From the NCBI RefSeq assembly GCF_029871245.1, contig NZ_SSON01000073.1, forward strand, positions 275,257-339,256: a DNA stretch of 64,000 nucleotides, read 5' to 3'. Origin of the DNA: Pseudomonas sp. BN102 (GTDB lineage: Bacteria > Pseudomonadota > Gammaproteobacteria > Pseudomonadales > Pseudomonadaceae). The translations under genes were made by a program, and so were the position numbers. A model generated the notes under the pieces. It was not told the DNA's origin, ran no database searches, and saw nothing but the letters and a program-made list of their open reading frames with translations. Of this stretch, positions 8,766 through 18,004 are shown in pieces; the stretch's first letter is position 1, and every line of letters begins with the position of its first letter.

Positions 8766-10601
8766 TCAGGCCTGGCGCCGGCGGCGCCAGAGCCACAGCA
8801 CCAGCACGCCCAGGGTCAGCACCAGCGGCACCAGGGCGATGTTGATGAATTTCAGGGTGCGTCCCAGGTCCTCGATGTCGGCGTTGAGCTGGAAACGCAC
8901 TTCGCGAAGTTCCTTGCGGATGCGCAGCTTCTCCTGGACGAACTGCTGCAGGGTGGCCTGCTGTTCCGGGGTCAGCTCCAGGGCCTTGGCCGGCTCCTGG
9001 CCCTGCTGCAGCGAGGCCAGCTTCTGCTCGGTTTCGGTCAGGCGCTGCTGGAGCTCCTGCTCGCGCTCGCGGAATTGCACCTCGGCATCGCGCTGGAGCT
9101 TCTCCACCACATCGAAGGGACGGCTGAAGCGGCCACGGGAACGCACGCTGATCAGGGCATCGGAGCCGGCCAGGTTGTCCAGGGCGTTGATGGCGAAGCC
9201 GGAGTTGTCGGCCCAGGGCTGCGGTACGCGCTGGCCGAAGAAATCCTGTACCTGCACCCACATGCGGTCGCTGAGCATGTCGGTGTCGGCGACGACGATC
9301 AGGTTGACGTTTTCCGCCGCCTTCAGTCCGCCCTTGCGACCTTCGATGCCGTTGGGGAAGGCCGATTGCACCGGCCCGCTGATGCGCGCGGCCACCGCGT
9401 AGCGCTCACCGGTCGGCTTCAGCTCGCGGATCAGCTCCTCCGGGTCGGCGAGCATGCCGAAGCGCTGCACGTCGAACGGCATGGCGTACTCGGAGCTCTG
9501 GATCAGCGGCAGGAAGCGGGTCTTGGCGCCATCCAGCGGCTCGAGGATGCCGGCGGTGGCCAGGGTGATGTTCTCCAGTCCGCCGGTGCTGACATCGCTC
9601 TGGTCGAGGCTGTGCCTGGGCAGGTTGAGCCAGGCGGCATGCCGCGCCGGCGGCTTGCCCTGGCCCATGCTCACCGACATGCCGTTGGCGCCGTCGCCCA
9701 GCACCTTGCCCGGCATCATCCGCAGGCCCCAGGCCTTGAACAGGATGTCGAGATCGGAAGACTTGTCGCCACCCGGTTCGCCGGGCATGGCCATGCCGTT
9801 GTCGGCTTCGCTCCAGGGGTCGACGAAGGCCAGCAGCTTGCCGCCGCGCAGGACGAACTGGTCGATGGCGTACTGGGTCTGCTGCGGCAGGTTCTTCGGG
9901 TGCACCAGCAGCAAAACCGAAACCTGTTCCGGAATCTGGTCGATGTCGCTCTTCAGGCTTTCGATATGGAACAGCTGACGGATTTCCTCCATCACCATCC
10001 AGGGCGGCGTCGGCTGGCGGCTCGCCATGTCGAACCCGCCGTTGAGCGGCAACCCGGAAAGCACGCCCACCACCGGCCGCTCCGGCTTGGCCAGGCTCTG
10101 CACCAGGCGGCTGATCTCGTACTCGAGGAATTCCTCCTGGTCGAGGGGGAAGAAGGGGATGACCTGGGTTTCGTCGACGCTGTTGGTGCCGGCCAGGCCG
10201 AAGTAGATCTGGTCGCCGCCCTGCTCCAGCGGAATCGCCTGCAGGCCGAACTCGGCGGCCTTGTCCTCGTCTTCGGAGAAAGGCTCCGGATCGACGATGT
10301 GCAGCTTGATCTTGCCGCCGGCCGTGCGCTCGTAGGCCTTGAGCATTTCCTCCACGCGTCGCGCGTAGTTGCGCAGCACCACCAGGTCCTTGGCGGCCTT
10401 GTCGGAATAGAAGAAGTAGAGATTGATCGGCTCGTCTATCTCGCCAAGGATCTTTTTCGTCCCGTCGGAGATGGTGTAGAGCTTCTGTTCGGTGAGATCG
10501 ACCCGTGCGTTGGTCAGGGTCAGCCCGGCGAGCATGTTGAACGCCAGGAAGGCCAGGGCGATGAGCAGCAGCCCGGCACCGGAATACATCAGTCTTTTCA
10601 T
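8766..10601 (-). CDS. GldG-like ABC transporter auxiliary protein
   Basis: A 611-residue protein with an N-terminal membrane anchor (about 5-27), a large extracytoplasmic region and a C-terminal membrane helix (about 586-606) ending in RRRRQA. Early sequence TNARVDLTEQKLYTISDGTKKIL and the later PLDQEEFLEYEISRLVQSL and LSGLPLNGGF segments match the GldG / ABC_transp_aux pattern. A coiled coil of Glu/Gln-rich sequence spans about 500-575, before the last helix. GldG proteins act with GldA and GldF in Bacteroidetes gliding, but similar sets occur in non-gliding proteobacteria with no assigned substrate. It starts 2 bases after the permease stop. Confidence 0.87.
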   Translation of the reverse strand: MKRLMYSGAGLLLIALAFLAFNMLAGLTLTNARVDLTEQKLYTISDGTKKILGEIDEPINLYFFYSDKAAKDLVVLRNYARRVEEMLKAYERTAGGKIKLHIVDPEPFSEDEDKAAEFGLQAIPLEQGGDQIYFGLAGTNSVDETQVIPFFPLDQEEFLEYEISRLVQSLAKPERPVVGVLSGLPLNGGFDMASRQPTPPWMVMEEIRQLFHIESLKSDIDQIPEQVSVLLLVHPKNLPQQTQYAIDQFVLRGGKLLAFVDPWSEADNGMAMPGEPGGDKSSDLDILFKAWGLRMMPGKVLGDGANGMSVSMGQGKPPARHAAWLNLPRHSLDQSDVSTGGLENITLATAGILEPLDGAKTRFLPLIQSSEYAMPFDVQRFGMLADPEELIRELKPTGERYAVAARISGPVQSAFPNGIEGRKGGLKAAENVNLIVVADTDMLSDRMWVQVQDFFGQRVPQPWADNSGFAINALDNLAGSDALISVRSRGRFSRPFDVVEKLQRDAEVQFREREQELQQRLTETEQKLASLQQGQEPAKALELTPEQQATLQQFVQEKLRIRKELREVRFQLNADIEDLGRTLKFINIALVPLVLTLGVLVLWLWRRRRQA

Positions 10602-10603
10602 GT

Positions 10604-11338
10604 TCAGTCGGCCTTCTTCAGATCGACCACCACAGCGGTGGCGGCCAGCCAGGCGGCGATCAGGGTGACGAAGTAGAGCAGGTCACGCAGGTCGATCACG
10701 CCCTTGCTGATGGCATCGAAGCGGGTGAGGAAGCTCAGTGACGCCACGGCGTCCAGCAGCCATTGCGGGGCCCAGGTGCTGAAGGCGTCGAGCACCAGCG
10801 GGAAACCGCTGACGATGAACAGGAAGCACACGCTGACGGCGAGGATGAAGGCGATCACCTGGTTCTTCGCCAGCGCCGACATGCAGGAGCCGATGGCGAG
10901 GAAGGCCCCGGCCAGCAGCCAGCTGCCGATGTAGCCGGTGATGATCGCGCCGTTGTCCGGCTCGCCCAGGTAATTCACCGTGAGCACCATGGGGAAGGTC
11001 AGCAGCAGCGCCAGCCCGGCGAAGGCCCAAGCAGCGAGGAACTTGCCGGTGACCGCCTCGAAGCGGGTGATGGGCAGGGTCATCAGCAGCTCGATGGAGC
11101 CGGACTTGCGCTCCTCGGCCCAGAGCCGCATGGCGATGGCCGGCACCAGGAAGAGGTAGAGCCAGGGGTGGAAGTTGAAGAAGGGCGCGAGGCTGGCCTG
11201 GTCGCTTTCGAAGAAGCCGCCCAGGTAGAAGGTGAACACCCCGGACAGCACCAGGAAGATCACGATGAAGACATAGGCCAGCGGCGTGGCGAAGTAGCTC
11301 GCCAGCTCGCGCTTGAAAATCACCGGCAACTGCATCAT
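10604..11338 (-). CDS. ABC-2 type permease (GldF-like)
   Basis: A 244-residue integral membrane protein with six hydrophobic segments (about 20-40, 57-75, 100-122, 137-158, 165-190 and 220-240). The motif WAEERKSGSIELLMTLPIT is the hallmark of ABC-2 permeases of the GldF/NosY type. Its start overlaps the ATPase stop (ATGA at 11335-11338), and the GldG-like gene follows after 2 bases. It should form the membrane channel with the ATPase at 11335-12258. The substrate is unknown. Confidence 0.92.
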   Translation of the reverse strand: MMQLPVIFKRELASYFATPLAYVFIVIFLVLSGVFTFYLGGFFESDQASLAPFFNFHPWLYLFLVPAIAMRLWAEERKSGSIELLMTLPITRFEAVTGKFLAAWAFAGLALLLTFPMVLTVNYLGEPDNGAIITGYIGSWLLAGAFLAIGSCMSALAKNQVIAFILAVSVCFLFIVSGFPLVLDAFSTWAPQWLLDAVASLSFLTRFDAISKGVIDLRDLLYFVTLIAAWLAATAVVVDLKKAD

Positions 11339-12258
11339 GCCGCTTCTCCCCGGGTCAATCGGCGGAATACTTCGTCGAGACGGCCGCGCTCCACGTCCAG
11401 CTCCCTGACCTTCCAGCCGCGCGTGTGGATCAGCTGGTTGACCTGCGGGAAGATCACCTCGCCCGGCTTGGCGAGAATGGTCAGGCCACCCTCGATGGCG
11501 TTCTCTTCGATGCCGGCAACGCCCGGCAGCACCGCCAGGGCCAGCATGTCCAGCGGCTCGTCGGCCACCAGGGTCACCGCCTGGTGATAGCGCGAGCGGC
11601 TTTCCAGCTCGAAGGGCGTGCCGTCGGCCACCACCTGGCCGGAGGCGATCACCAGGGCGCGGGTGCAGACCGCGGTGACTTCTTCGAGGATGTGGGTGGA
11701 GATGATCACGATCTTGTCGCGGGCCAGGCTCTGGATCAGCTGGCGCACCTGGTGCTTCTGGTTCGGGTCGAGGCCGTCGGTGGGCTCGTCGAGGATCAGC
11801 GCCCGGGGATCGTGGAGGATCGCCTGGGCCAGGCCGACGCGGCGCTTGAAGCCCTTGGAGAGGGTCTCGATGGACTGGCCGAGGACATGCTCCAGCTCCA
11901 CCTGGCCGACCGCCCGGTCGACCCGCTGCTTCTTCTCGGCACCGCCGAAGCCGCGGACTTCGGCGATGAAGTCGAGGAAGCCGCGCACCGTCATGTCGCC
12001 ATAGCAGGGGGCACCTTCAGGCAGGTAGCCGATCTCCCGCTGGGCTTTCAGGGTCTGGGTCTGGATATCAAAGCCGAAGATACTCGCGGTGCCGGAGGTC
12101 GGCGCGAGGAAGCCGGTGAGCATCTTCATGGTGGTGGACTTGCCCGCACCGTTGGGGCCGAGGAAGCCCAGGACTTCTCCCGGTGCGACGCGGAAGGACA
12201 GGTTGTCCACGGCAGTGTGCTGCGCAAAACGCTTGGTCAGATTGGTTAATTCGATCAT
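11335..12258 (-). CDS. ABC transporter ATP-binding protein (GldA-like)
   Basis: A 307-residue ATPase that powers the adjacent permease. Walker A is GPNGAGKSTT (about 34-43), the signature is LSKGFKRRVGLAQ (about 133-145), Walker B is ALILDEPTDGLD (about 153-164) and the switch His is in STHILEE. The C-terminal ~90 residues resemble the extension seen in CcmA/GldA-type subunits. It is the first gene of a four-gene minus-strand operon and is divergent from plsB across about 230 bases. From memory the PAO1 equivalents lie at PA3669-PA3672 next to plsB (PA3673). Confidence 0.93.
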   Translation of the reverse strand: MIELTNLTKRFAQHTAVDNLSFRVAPGEVLGFLGPNGAGKSTTMKMLTGFLAPTSGTASIFGFDIQTQTLKAQREIGYLPEGAPCYGDMTVRGFLDFIAEVRGFGGAEKKQRVDRAVGQVELEHVLGQSIETLSKGFKRRVGLAQAILHDPRALILDEPTDGLDPNQKHQVRQLIQSLARDKIVIISTHILEEVTAVCTRALVIASGQVVADGTPFELESRSRYHQAVTLVADEPLDMLALAVLPGVAGIEENAIEGGLTILAKPGEVIFPQVNQLIHTRGWKVRELDVERGRLDEVFRRLTRGEAA

Positions 12259-12486
12259 GGCCTATAGTCCCGAAGGGAGAAGCCCCTGGCCATGCGGGCC
12301 GCCGGGGCCTTGCAAACGCTGGCGGACTATAAGGATTCCTCCGCGGGCATTGCAAGAAGGCGCCTGGTGCGAAAAGTTGCAGGAATTATCCCCAATCGCG
12401 TCGATCCCAGCCTTTTTGCGACCCGCCAGCGAATCCGGCAAACTAGCGACCCCGAGCAATCGCTCGTTTCACAACACTACCGTCCG

Positions 12487-14979
12487 ATGACCCGCTCCCC
12501 TTTCCGCCGCCTCGCCTTCGGCACCCTGCGCCGCCTGCTCTATCTCTGGGTACGCTCGGAAACCATCAACCAGTCCGCCTTCACCCTCAAGCTCGACCGC
12601 AGCAAGCCTGTGCTCTACGCGCTGCAGCAGCCTTCGGCCAGCGACCTGGCGGTGGTGGACCGGGAATGCACCAAGGCCGGCCTGCCGCGCCCGGTGCTGC
12701 CGGTGGCGGTGGGCGACCTGCTGGAGCCGGCCGCCTTCTTCTACCTGACTCCCGAGCCGCGCTGGCTGGGCGGCCAGGGCAAGCGCGGTGCCTCGCCCAC
12801 CCTGGTACGGGTGCTCGGTGCCATCCAGCAGAATGCGCTGGACGACGCGCAGATCATCCCGGTGACGGTGTTCTGGGGCCAGTCGCCGGACCGCGAGACC
12901 AGCCCCTGGAAGCTGCTTTTCGCCGACAGCTGGGCGGTGACCGGGCGCCTGCGCAAGCTGGTCAGCATCCTCATCCTCGGGCGCAAGACCCGTGTGCAGT
13001 TCTCCGCGCCCATCCACCTGCGCGAACTGGTCGCCCAGGACAAGGGTCCGGAACGCACCCTGCGCATGGTCAACCGCATCTTGCGGGTGCACTTTCGCAA
13101 CCAGAAGACCGCGGTTATCGGCCCCGACCTTTCCCACCGCCGCAACCTGGTCAAGGGACTGCTGCGCGCGCCCCAGGTACGCCAGGCCATGGCCGAGGAA
13201 GCCGAGCGCGAGAAGATCAGCCTGCCCGCCGCCGAGGCCCAGGCCTTGAGGTACGGCAACGAGATCGCCTCGGACTTCGCCTATACCGCCATCCGCTTCC
13301 TCGAAGTGGTGCTGTCCTGGTTCTGGAACAAGCTGTACGAAGGCATCAAGGTCAACCATATCGAGGGCGTGCAGGAAATCGCCCAGGGCCACGAGGTCAT
13401 CTACGTGCCCTGCCACCGCAGCCATATCGACTACCTGCTGCTGTCCTACCTGCTGTTCCGCAATGGCCTGACCCCGCCGCACATCGCCGCCGGGATCAAC
13501 CTCAACATGCCGGTGATCGGCGGCCTGCTACGCCGTGGTGGGGCCTTCTTCATGCGCCGCACCTTCAAGGGCAACCCCCTCTACACCGCGGTGTTCAACG
13601 AATACCTGCACACCCTGTTCAGCCGCGGCTTCCCGGTGGAGTACTTCGTCGAGGGGGGGCGTTCGCGCACCGGGCGCATGCTGCATCCCAAGACCGGGAT
13701 GCTGGCCATCACCCTGCGCAGCTTCCTGCGCTCCTCGCGCCTGCCCATCGTCTTCGTTCCGGTGTACATCGGCTACGAGCGCGTACTGGAAGGCCGCACG
13801 TACCTGGGCGAACTGCGCGGGGCGAGCAAGAAGAAGGAATCCATCTTCGACCTGTTCAAAGTCATTGGCGCGCTGAAGCTGCGCTTCGGCTCGGTGGCGG
13901 TAAACTTCGGCGAGCCCATCAAGCTGGCCGAATTCCTCGACCAGCAGCAGCCGGAATGGCGCACCCAGGACCTCGGTCCGCAATACCGCCCGGCCTGGCT
14001 CAATGGCACTACCCACCAGCTCGCCGTGCGCATCGCCCGCCACCTCAACGACGCGGCGGCCATCAACCCGGTCAACCTGGTGGCCCTGGCGTTGCTGTCC
14101 ACCAGCCGCCTGGCGCTGGACGAGCGAGCCCTGACCCGGGTGCTCGACCTCTATCTGTCCCTGCTCCGCGCCGTGCCCTACTCGCCCCATGCGACCCTGC
14201 CCGAAGGCGATGGCCAGGCGCTGATCCAGTACGTGCAGAGCATGGGCCTGCTGGCCGAGCAGAAGGACGCCCTGGGCAAGATCCTCTACCTGGACGAGCA
14301 GAATGCCGTCCTCATGACCTACTACCGCAACAACGTGCTGCACGTCTTCGCCCTGCCCGCGCTGCTCGCCAGCTTTTTCCAGAGCAGCGGACGGATGAGT
14401 CGCGAGCAGATCCTGCGCTACACCCGCGCGCTCTATCCCTACCTGCAGGCGGAACTCTTCATCCGCTGGGACGCCTGCGAGCTGGATGGGGTAGTCGACC
14501 AGTGGCTGGCCGCCTTCGTCGACCAGGACCTGCTCAAGCTGGAAGGCGATGTCTACGTGCGGCCGGCACCCAGCTCGCGGCAGTTCGTGCTGCTGACCTT
14601 GCTTGCCCGCGCCATCGTCCAGACCCTGCAGCGCTTCTACATGGCCATCGCCCTGCTGCTCAATGCCGGGCAGAATCAGCTGAGCGCCGAGGAGCTGGAA
14701 GACCTCTGCACCGTGATGGCGCAGCGCCTGTCGATCCTGCATGGCCTGAACGCCCCGGAGTTCTTCGACAAGACGCTGTTCCGCCACTTCATCCAGACCC
14801 TGCTCGACCAGCGCGTGCTGCGCCAGGACGAAGCCGGCAAGCTCGGCTACCTCGAAGTGCTCGGCGAACTGGCCGAAGGCGCGGCGAAGCGCGTGCTGCC
14901 GGCGGAGATCCGCCTGTCGATCCGCCAGGTCGCCCTCGACCGCCAGACCGAAGGCGAGATCCAGGCCGACGCCAGCTGA
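12487..14979 (+). CDS. plsB: glycerol-3-phosphate 1-O-acyltransferase PlsB
   Basis: An inner-membrane enzyme of 830 residues that acylates sn-glycerol 3-phosphate at position 1, the first step of phospholipid synthesis. I chose the ATG at 12487 ([19 protein letters not shown]); upstream in-frame sequence is low-complexity and unlike PlsB. The acyltransferase motifs are all visible: HX4D as His310-Asp315 ([10 protein letters not shown]), [19 protein letters not shown], and [11 protein letters not shown]. The length matches the roughly 830-residue gamma-proteobacterial form. No terminator is obvious in the 180 bases after it. Confidence 0.96.
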   Translation: MTRSPFRRLAFGTLRRLLYLWVRSETINQSAFTLKLDRSKPVLYALQQPSASDLAVVDRECTKAGLPRPVLPVAVGDLLEPAAFFYLTPEPRWLGGQGKRGASPTLVRVLGAIQQNALDDAQIIPVTVFWGQSPDRETSPWKLLFADSWAVTGRLRKLVSILILGRKTRVQFSAPIHLRELVAQDKGPERTLRMVNRILRVHFRNQKTAVIGPDLSHRRNLVKGLLRAPQVRQAMAEEAEREKISLPAAEAQALRYGNEIASDFAYTAIRFLEVVLSWFWNKLYEGIKVNHIEGVQEIAQGHEVIYVPCHRSHIDYLLLSYLLFRNGLTPPHIAAGINLNMPVIGGLLRRGGAFFMRRTFKGNPLYTAVFNEYLHTLFSRGFPVEYFVEGGRSRTGRMLHPKTGMLAITLRSFLRSSRLPIVFVPVYIGYERVLEGRTYLGELRGASKKKESIFDLFKVIGALKLRFGSVAVNFGEPIKLAEFLDQQQPEWRTQDLGPQYRPAWLNGTTHQLAVRIARHLNDAAAINPVNLVALALLSTSRLALDERALTRVLDLYLSLLRAVPYSPHATLPEGDGQALIQYVQSMGLLAEQKDALGKILYLDEQNAVLMTYYRNNVLHVFALPALLASFFQSSGRMSREQILRYTRALYPYLQAELFIRWDACELDGVVDQWLAAFVDQDLLKLEGDVYVRPAPSSRQFVLLTLLARAIVQTLQRFYMAIALLLNAGQNQLSAEELEDLCTVMAQRLSILHGLNAPEFFDKTLFRHFIQTLLDQRVLRQDEAGKLGYLEVLGELAEGAAKRVLPAEIRLSIRQVALDRQTEGEIQADAS

Positions 14980-15157
14980 GCACCGGCGGCAGCGGGGCCA
15001 AGCGCCCAGCGGCCGCCACAGCCGCCTCCATTCCCGGAACCGTCCTACAAAAGAACCAGAGCCCGGCATACAAGAGTGCCGTGGGGGGCTCAGTACCATT
15101 GGGCACCAGGCCGATCCTGCCCGGATCGCGGCCAGCCACACGGTACGGAAGACGCCC

Positions 15158-15424
15158 ATGCTACTTAGAACCATCACAGTCGAGAACGAGGCGCAGGAAG
15201 TGGTCAACGCCGCCGTCCTGTGCAGCTTCGCCATCCCCGAGATCGATCGGAACATCCTCGTCTACTCCCTCAACGAAGAAGGTCGCCAAGGCACCGCCAA
15301 GGTGTACGTCGCCAGCGTCACCCCCGGCACGAACGGCTACCTGCTGGGTTCGCTGCAAAGCGAACTCGAGTGGCAGTACGCCAAGCGCGTGCTGAGACAG
15401 ATCGCATGGGAGATCGAGCCGTGA
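15158..15424 (+). CDS. small protein of unknown function, coupled to coiled-coil gene
   Basis: An 88-residue soluble protein beginning MLLRTITVENEAQEVVNAA. The middle, ILVYSLNEEG...KVYVASV, reads like two beta strands, and the C-terminal SELEWQYAKRVLRQIAWEIEP like one amphipathic helix. By eye this beta-beta-helix plan, with 'VYxLxEE' and a terminal 'EW', recalls the DUF1292/YrzB pattern; that is inference only. Its TGA overlaps the GTG start of the next gene, so the pair is translationally coupled. No known neighbour explains it. The ATG lies 9 bases after a GGAAGA ribosome-site-like stretch. Confidence 0.72.
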   Translation: MLLRTITVENEAQEVVNAAVLCSFAIPEIDRNILVYSLNEEGRQGTAKVYVASVTPGTNGYLLGSLQSELEWQYAKRVLRQIAWEIEP

Positions 15425-16695
15425 GCAAATCGGAACAGGTCAATTTTCACTTCATCAAGATGAAAGACCCAATTACCGGGCCCGACGAACAGCCTCCCGC
15501 CGTCAGGGACCATCGTCCGCTATCGATCAGCAAGAGCTCGATCCAGAAGCTGATTGCCAGCCACGAGAGCACCAACCTGGACGATCCGCTGCCGGGCCTG
15601 ATGCCTTCCCCCGTCGACTCCCGGGAAGAGCCCCCGACTGTGCCAAGCCGCCTGACCAGTGCGGCCCTGGATGTCATCTACAACCTGCCCTCCGCCTCGT
15701 TCGAGGCTGAATCTGCCGGGGCGGAGCCACAAGCGGAGCACGTAGCCGACGTAAGGCCTGCTGCAGGGAAAGGAAAAGTCGAACCAGACTCACCAGAAGC
15801 CGTCGAAGCGGTGAAACCGGCGCCTGCCGCCTCCGAACCGGAACCCGAGCGCGAGCCCGAGCCCGAGCCCGAAGCAGGACCGGAAGACCCGCCCAGCCAT
15901 CCGATCGAAGCCCAGTCGCAGGCCGAGGTTGCCGACGTCGAAGTCGAGTCCACCGACGAGGACGCCGACTCTTGTCAGGTAGATATCCACGAGCCGATTC
16001 AGCCCAGCGCACCGGCCCCCGTGCCCCACATAGAGCCGTACCAGGACAATGCCAGCACGCCCCCGGTTGGGGATCCCCCTGAGACGGCCCCCATGCCCAA
16101 CGCCGAGTCCCGCGGCGCCAGCGACACCGACAACGTCCTGGGGGACGTACAGGCCACCCTGAACTCACTGGCCGACATGGCCAAAGGGCTGACCCAGCAG
16201 AAACTGGAAGCGGTGAAGCAGCGGGAAAGCCTGGAACAACTCAAATCACAGCTGTGCGAGAAAGAACGCTCGCTGGTGGAGAAGGACGACCATCTGCGCG
16301 CCCTCGAGGCGCGCCTGAATAGCGATGCATCAGCGATCGAACATGCAGCAGAGGAAAACGCGCGTGCCCTCGCCGAGCGAAGTACCGCACTCAAGGCCCT
16401 GGCCGATACCGTCGAAGCCCGCGATCGCAGCACCGCGAAGGTCGCCGAGACATTGCGCCAGGAAAAACTGCGCAATGATGAGCTGGCCGAGTCCCTGCAG
16501 CGCCGCGCCGAAGCACTGGACGAGCGCGAAGCCACGCTGCAACGCAAGGAAGACCAGTTGGCGGAGAAGCTCAAGCAACTGGACGGCACCAAGGAAAGAT
16601 TCCGCAAGATAGTCAGAGCCTTCAACGAGACGGTGCAGTTCAACAACACCCTCAACGCCATCTCCAGCACGGCGCTGGACGATGGCCAGGAGTGA
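15421..16695 (+). CDS. acidic, proline-rich coiled-coil protein of unknown function
   Basis: A 424-residue protein with no signal peptide or membrane span. It has three parts. Residues 1-65 contain SISKSSIQKLIASHES, a possible interaction helix. Residues 85-235 are disordered, acidic and proline-rich, with Glu-Pro runs (EPEPEREPEPEPE). Residues 240-405 form a long heptad-like coiled coil rich in Glu, Leu, Arg and Ala (LEQLKSQLCEKERSL, ALDEREATLQRKEDQL). It ends in a short conserved-looking tail, FRKIVRAFNETVQFNNTLN. The GTG start is fixed by the GTGA overlap with the 88-residue gene. A hairpin terminator follows. The plan suits a scaffold or polar/septal protein, but no family is recognised. 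Confidence 0.78.
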   Translation: MSKSEQVNFHFIKMKDPITGPDEQPPAVRDHRPLSISKSSIQKLIASHESTNLDDPLPGLMPSPVDSREEPPTVPSRLTSAALDVIYNLPSASFEAESAGAEPQAEHVADVRPAAGKGKVEPDSPEAVEAVKPAPAASEPEPEREPEPEPEAGPEDPPSHPIEAQSQAEVADVEVESTDEDADSCQVDIHEPIQPSAPAPVPHIEPYQDNASTPPVGDPPETAPMPNAESRGASDTDNVLGDVQATLNSLADMAKGLTQQKLEAVKQRESLEQLKSQLCEKERSLVEKDDHLRALEARLNSDASAIEHAAEENARALAERSTALKALADTVEARDRSTAKVAETLRQEKLRNDELAESLQRRAEALDEREATLQRKEDQLAEKLKQLDGTKERFRKIVRAFNETVQFNNTLNAISSTALDDGQE

Positions 16696-16710
16696 CGCCC
16701 ACCAATACAT

Positions 16711-16739
16711 CGCCCCCTACTGGGGGCGATTCCTTTTCC
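16711..16739 (+). terminator. terminator of the coiled-coil operon
   Basis: CGCCCCC-TACT-GGGGGCG forms a perfect 7-bp stem followed by ATTCCTTTTCC. It lies 15 bases after the stop of the coiled-coil gene. Confidence 0.7.
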
Positions 16740-16846
16740 TCTTCTCCGCGCCGCCATTTCTCGCCTTGACGATTGTTCCGGCGCCATCGCCAAGGGCTCC
16801 TCGCCTTAGTGGGTCCTATCCAGACATCTCCAACCAAGAGCCCCCG

Positions 16847-17245
16847 ATGAAAGCATTGCCCCTGATCCTCGCCAGCACTCTGCTCGCCGCCTGCGCCGGT
16901 CAACCAGCCGGCGAAACCCGACACCTGGAAGGTGAAGTCTTCTACTCGCAGCGCATGGCCCTGCCGCCCAGCGCCATCCTCAGCGTCAGCCTGCAGGATG
17001 TATCCCTGGCCGATGCACCGGCCGTTGAACTGGCCGGCCAGCAGAATCCGGTCGCGGGGCAGGTGCCGCTGGCCTTCCGGCTCGACTACGCCGCGGCCAA
17101 GGTACAGCCGAAGCAAAGGTACGCGGTGAGCGCCCGCATCGAACTGGACGGCAAACTGATGTTCATCAGCACCGAGCAGCACTCGGTTAGACTCGACGGG
17201 TCCGACCCGCAGCCGCTGCGCATCAAGGTCGATCCCGTCCGCTGA
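16847..17245 (+). CDS. YbaY-family outer-membrane lipoprotein
   Basis: A 132-residue lipoprotein. The start MKALPLILASTLLAAC carries a lipobox LLAAC with Cys16 as the lipidated residue; the following residue is Ala, consistent with outer-membrane sorting. The rest (LEGEVFYSQRMALPPSAILSV, VPLAFRLDYAAAKVQPKQRY) is a beta-sandwich pattern of the YbaY/type III secretion pilotin-like lipoprotein family. Longer in-frame starts upstream (16682) would bury the signal peptide and are rejected. A second exported protein follows 37 bases later. The function in Pseudomonas is unknown. Confidence 0.85.
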   Translation: MKALPLILASTLLAACAGQPAGETRHLEGEVFYSQRMALPPSAILSVSLQDVSLADAPAVELAGQQNPVAGQVPLAFRLDYAAAKVQPKQRYAVSARIELDGKLMFISTEQHSVRLDGSDPQPLRIKVDPVR

Positions 17246-17282
17246 AGCGGACCGCTCCCGAATCCGTCACAAGGATGCTGCC

Positions 17283-17960
17283 ATGATCCGATTCACCGCC
17301 CTCTGCGCCGGCCTCGCCCTGTCCGCCAGCGCCTTCGCCCTGTCCCTCGCCGACCTCAGCCAGCAGGATGCCAGCGGCGGACTCAAGGATGCCCTTACCC
17401 AGGGCGCCAAGGTTGCCGTGCAGCAACTCGGCAAGCCCGGCGGCTTCAATGACAACCCCGATGTGCGCATCGAGCTTCCCGGCAAGCTCGGCAAGGCGGC
17501 CAAGACCATGAAGATGATGGGCATGGGCGCCCAGGTCGAGCAGCTCGAAGCGACCATGAACAAGGCCGCCGAGGCCGCCGTCCCGCAGGCCCAGGCCCTG
17601 CTGGTGGATGCGGTGAAGAAGATGACCGTGCAGGACGCCAAGGGCATCCTCGCCGGCCCGGACGACGCCGCCACCCAGTACCTGAACAAGACCAGCCGCG
17701 AGCAACTGCGCGCCAGGTTCCTGCCCATCGTCAAGCAGGCCACCGACAAGGTCGGCCTGGCCCAGCAGTACAACAGCTTCGCAGGTCAGGCCGCCAGCTT
17801 CGGCGTGGTTGATGCCAAGAGCGCCAATATCGAGAGCTACGTGACCGAAGAAGCGCTCGACGGGCTGTTCAAGTTGATCGCCGAACAGGAGGCCAGCATC
17901 CGTCAGAACCCGGCGGGCGCAGCCACCGGGCTCGCGAAGAAGGTATTCGGGGCGCTCTGA
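17283..17960 (+). CDS. DUF4197 secreted protein
   Basis: A 225-residue protein with a cleavable signal peptide (MIRFTALCAGLALSASAFA, cut after about residue 19). The mature part is almost entirely helical, beginning SLADLSQQDASGGLKDALTQGA; conserved-looking stretches include FNDNPDVRIELPGKL, PQAQALLVDAVKKMTVQDAKGIL and ATQYLNKTSREQL, which fit DUF4197. The family is periplasmic or surface-associated with no assigned role. The gene lies 37 bases after the YbaY-type lipoprotein gene and is followed by a strong terminator, so the two may form one unit. Confidence 0.88.
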   Translation: MIRFTALCAGLALSASAFALSLADLSQQDASGGLKDALTQGAKVAVQQLGKPGGFNDNPDVRIELPGKLGKAAKTMKMMGMGAQVEQLEATMNKAAEAAVPQAQALLVDAVKKMTVQDAKGILAGPDDAATQYLNKTSREQLRARFLPIVKQATDKVGLAQQYNSFAGQAASFGVVDAKSANIESYVTEEALDGLFKLIAEQEASIRQNPAGAATGLAKKVFGAL

Positions 17961-17974
17961 GGTCGCTCGTCTGG

Positions 17975-18003
17975 AAAAGCCCGGCTTGATGCCGGGCTTT
18001 TTT
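17975..18003 (+). terminator. terminator after the DUF4197 gene
   Basis: AAAAGCCCGGC-TTGAT-GCCGGGCTTTTTT is a classical intrinsic terminator with an 11-bp stem ending in a T tract. Confidence 0.92.
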
Positions 18004-18004
18004 G

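Noticed and set aside
12666-15395. A plus-strand open frame of 909 codons over plsB
   Set aside because: It is out of frame with plsB, is Arg/Ala/Pro/Gly-rich, and matches no family.
15836-15893. Glu-Pro codon repeats that look like a tandem DNA repeat
   Set aside because: The units (GAGCCCGAGCCC) are short and uneven, have no spacers and lie within one frame of the coiled-coil gene. It is a low-complexity protein segment, not a CRISPR or VNTR.
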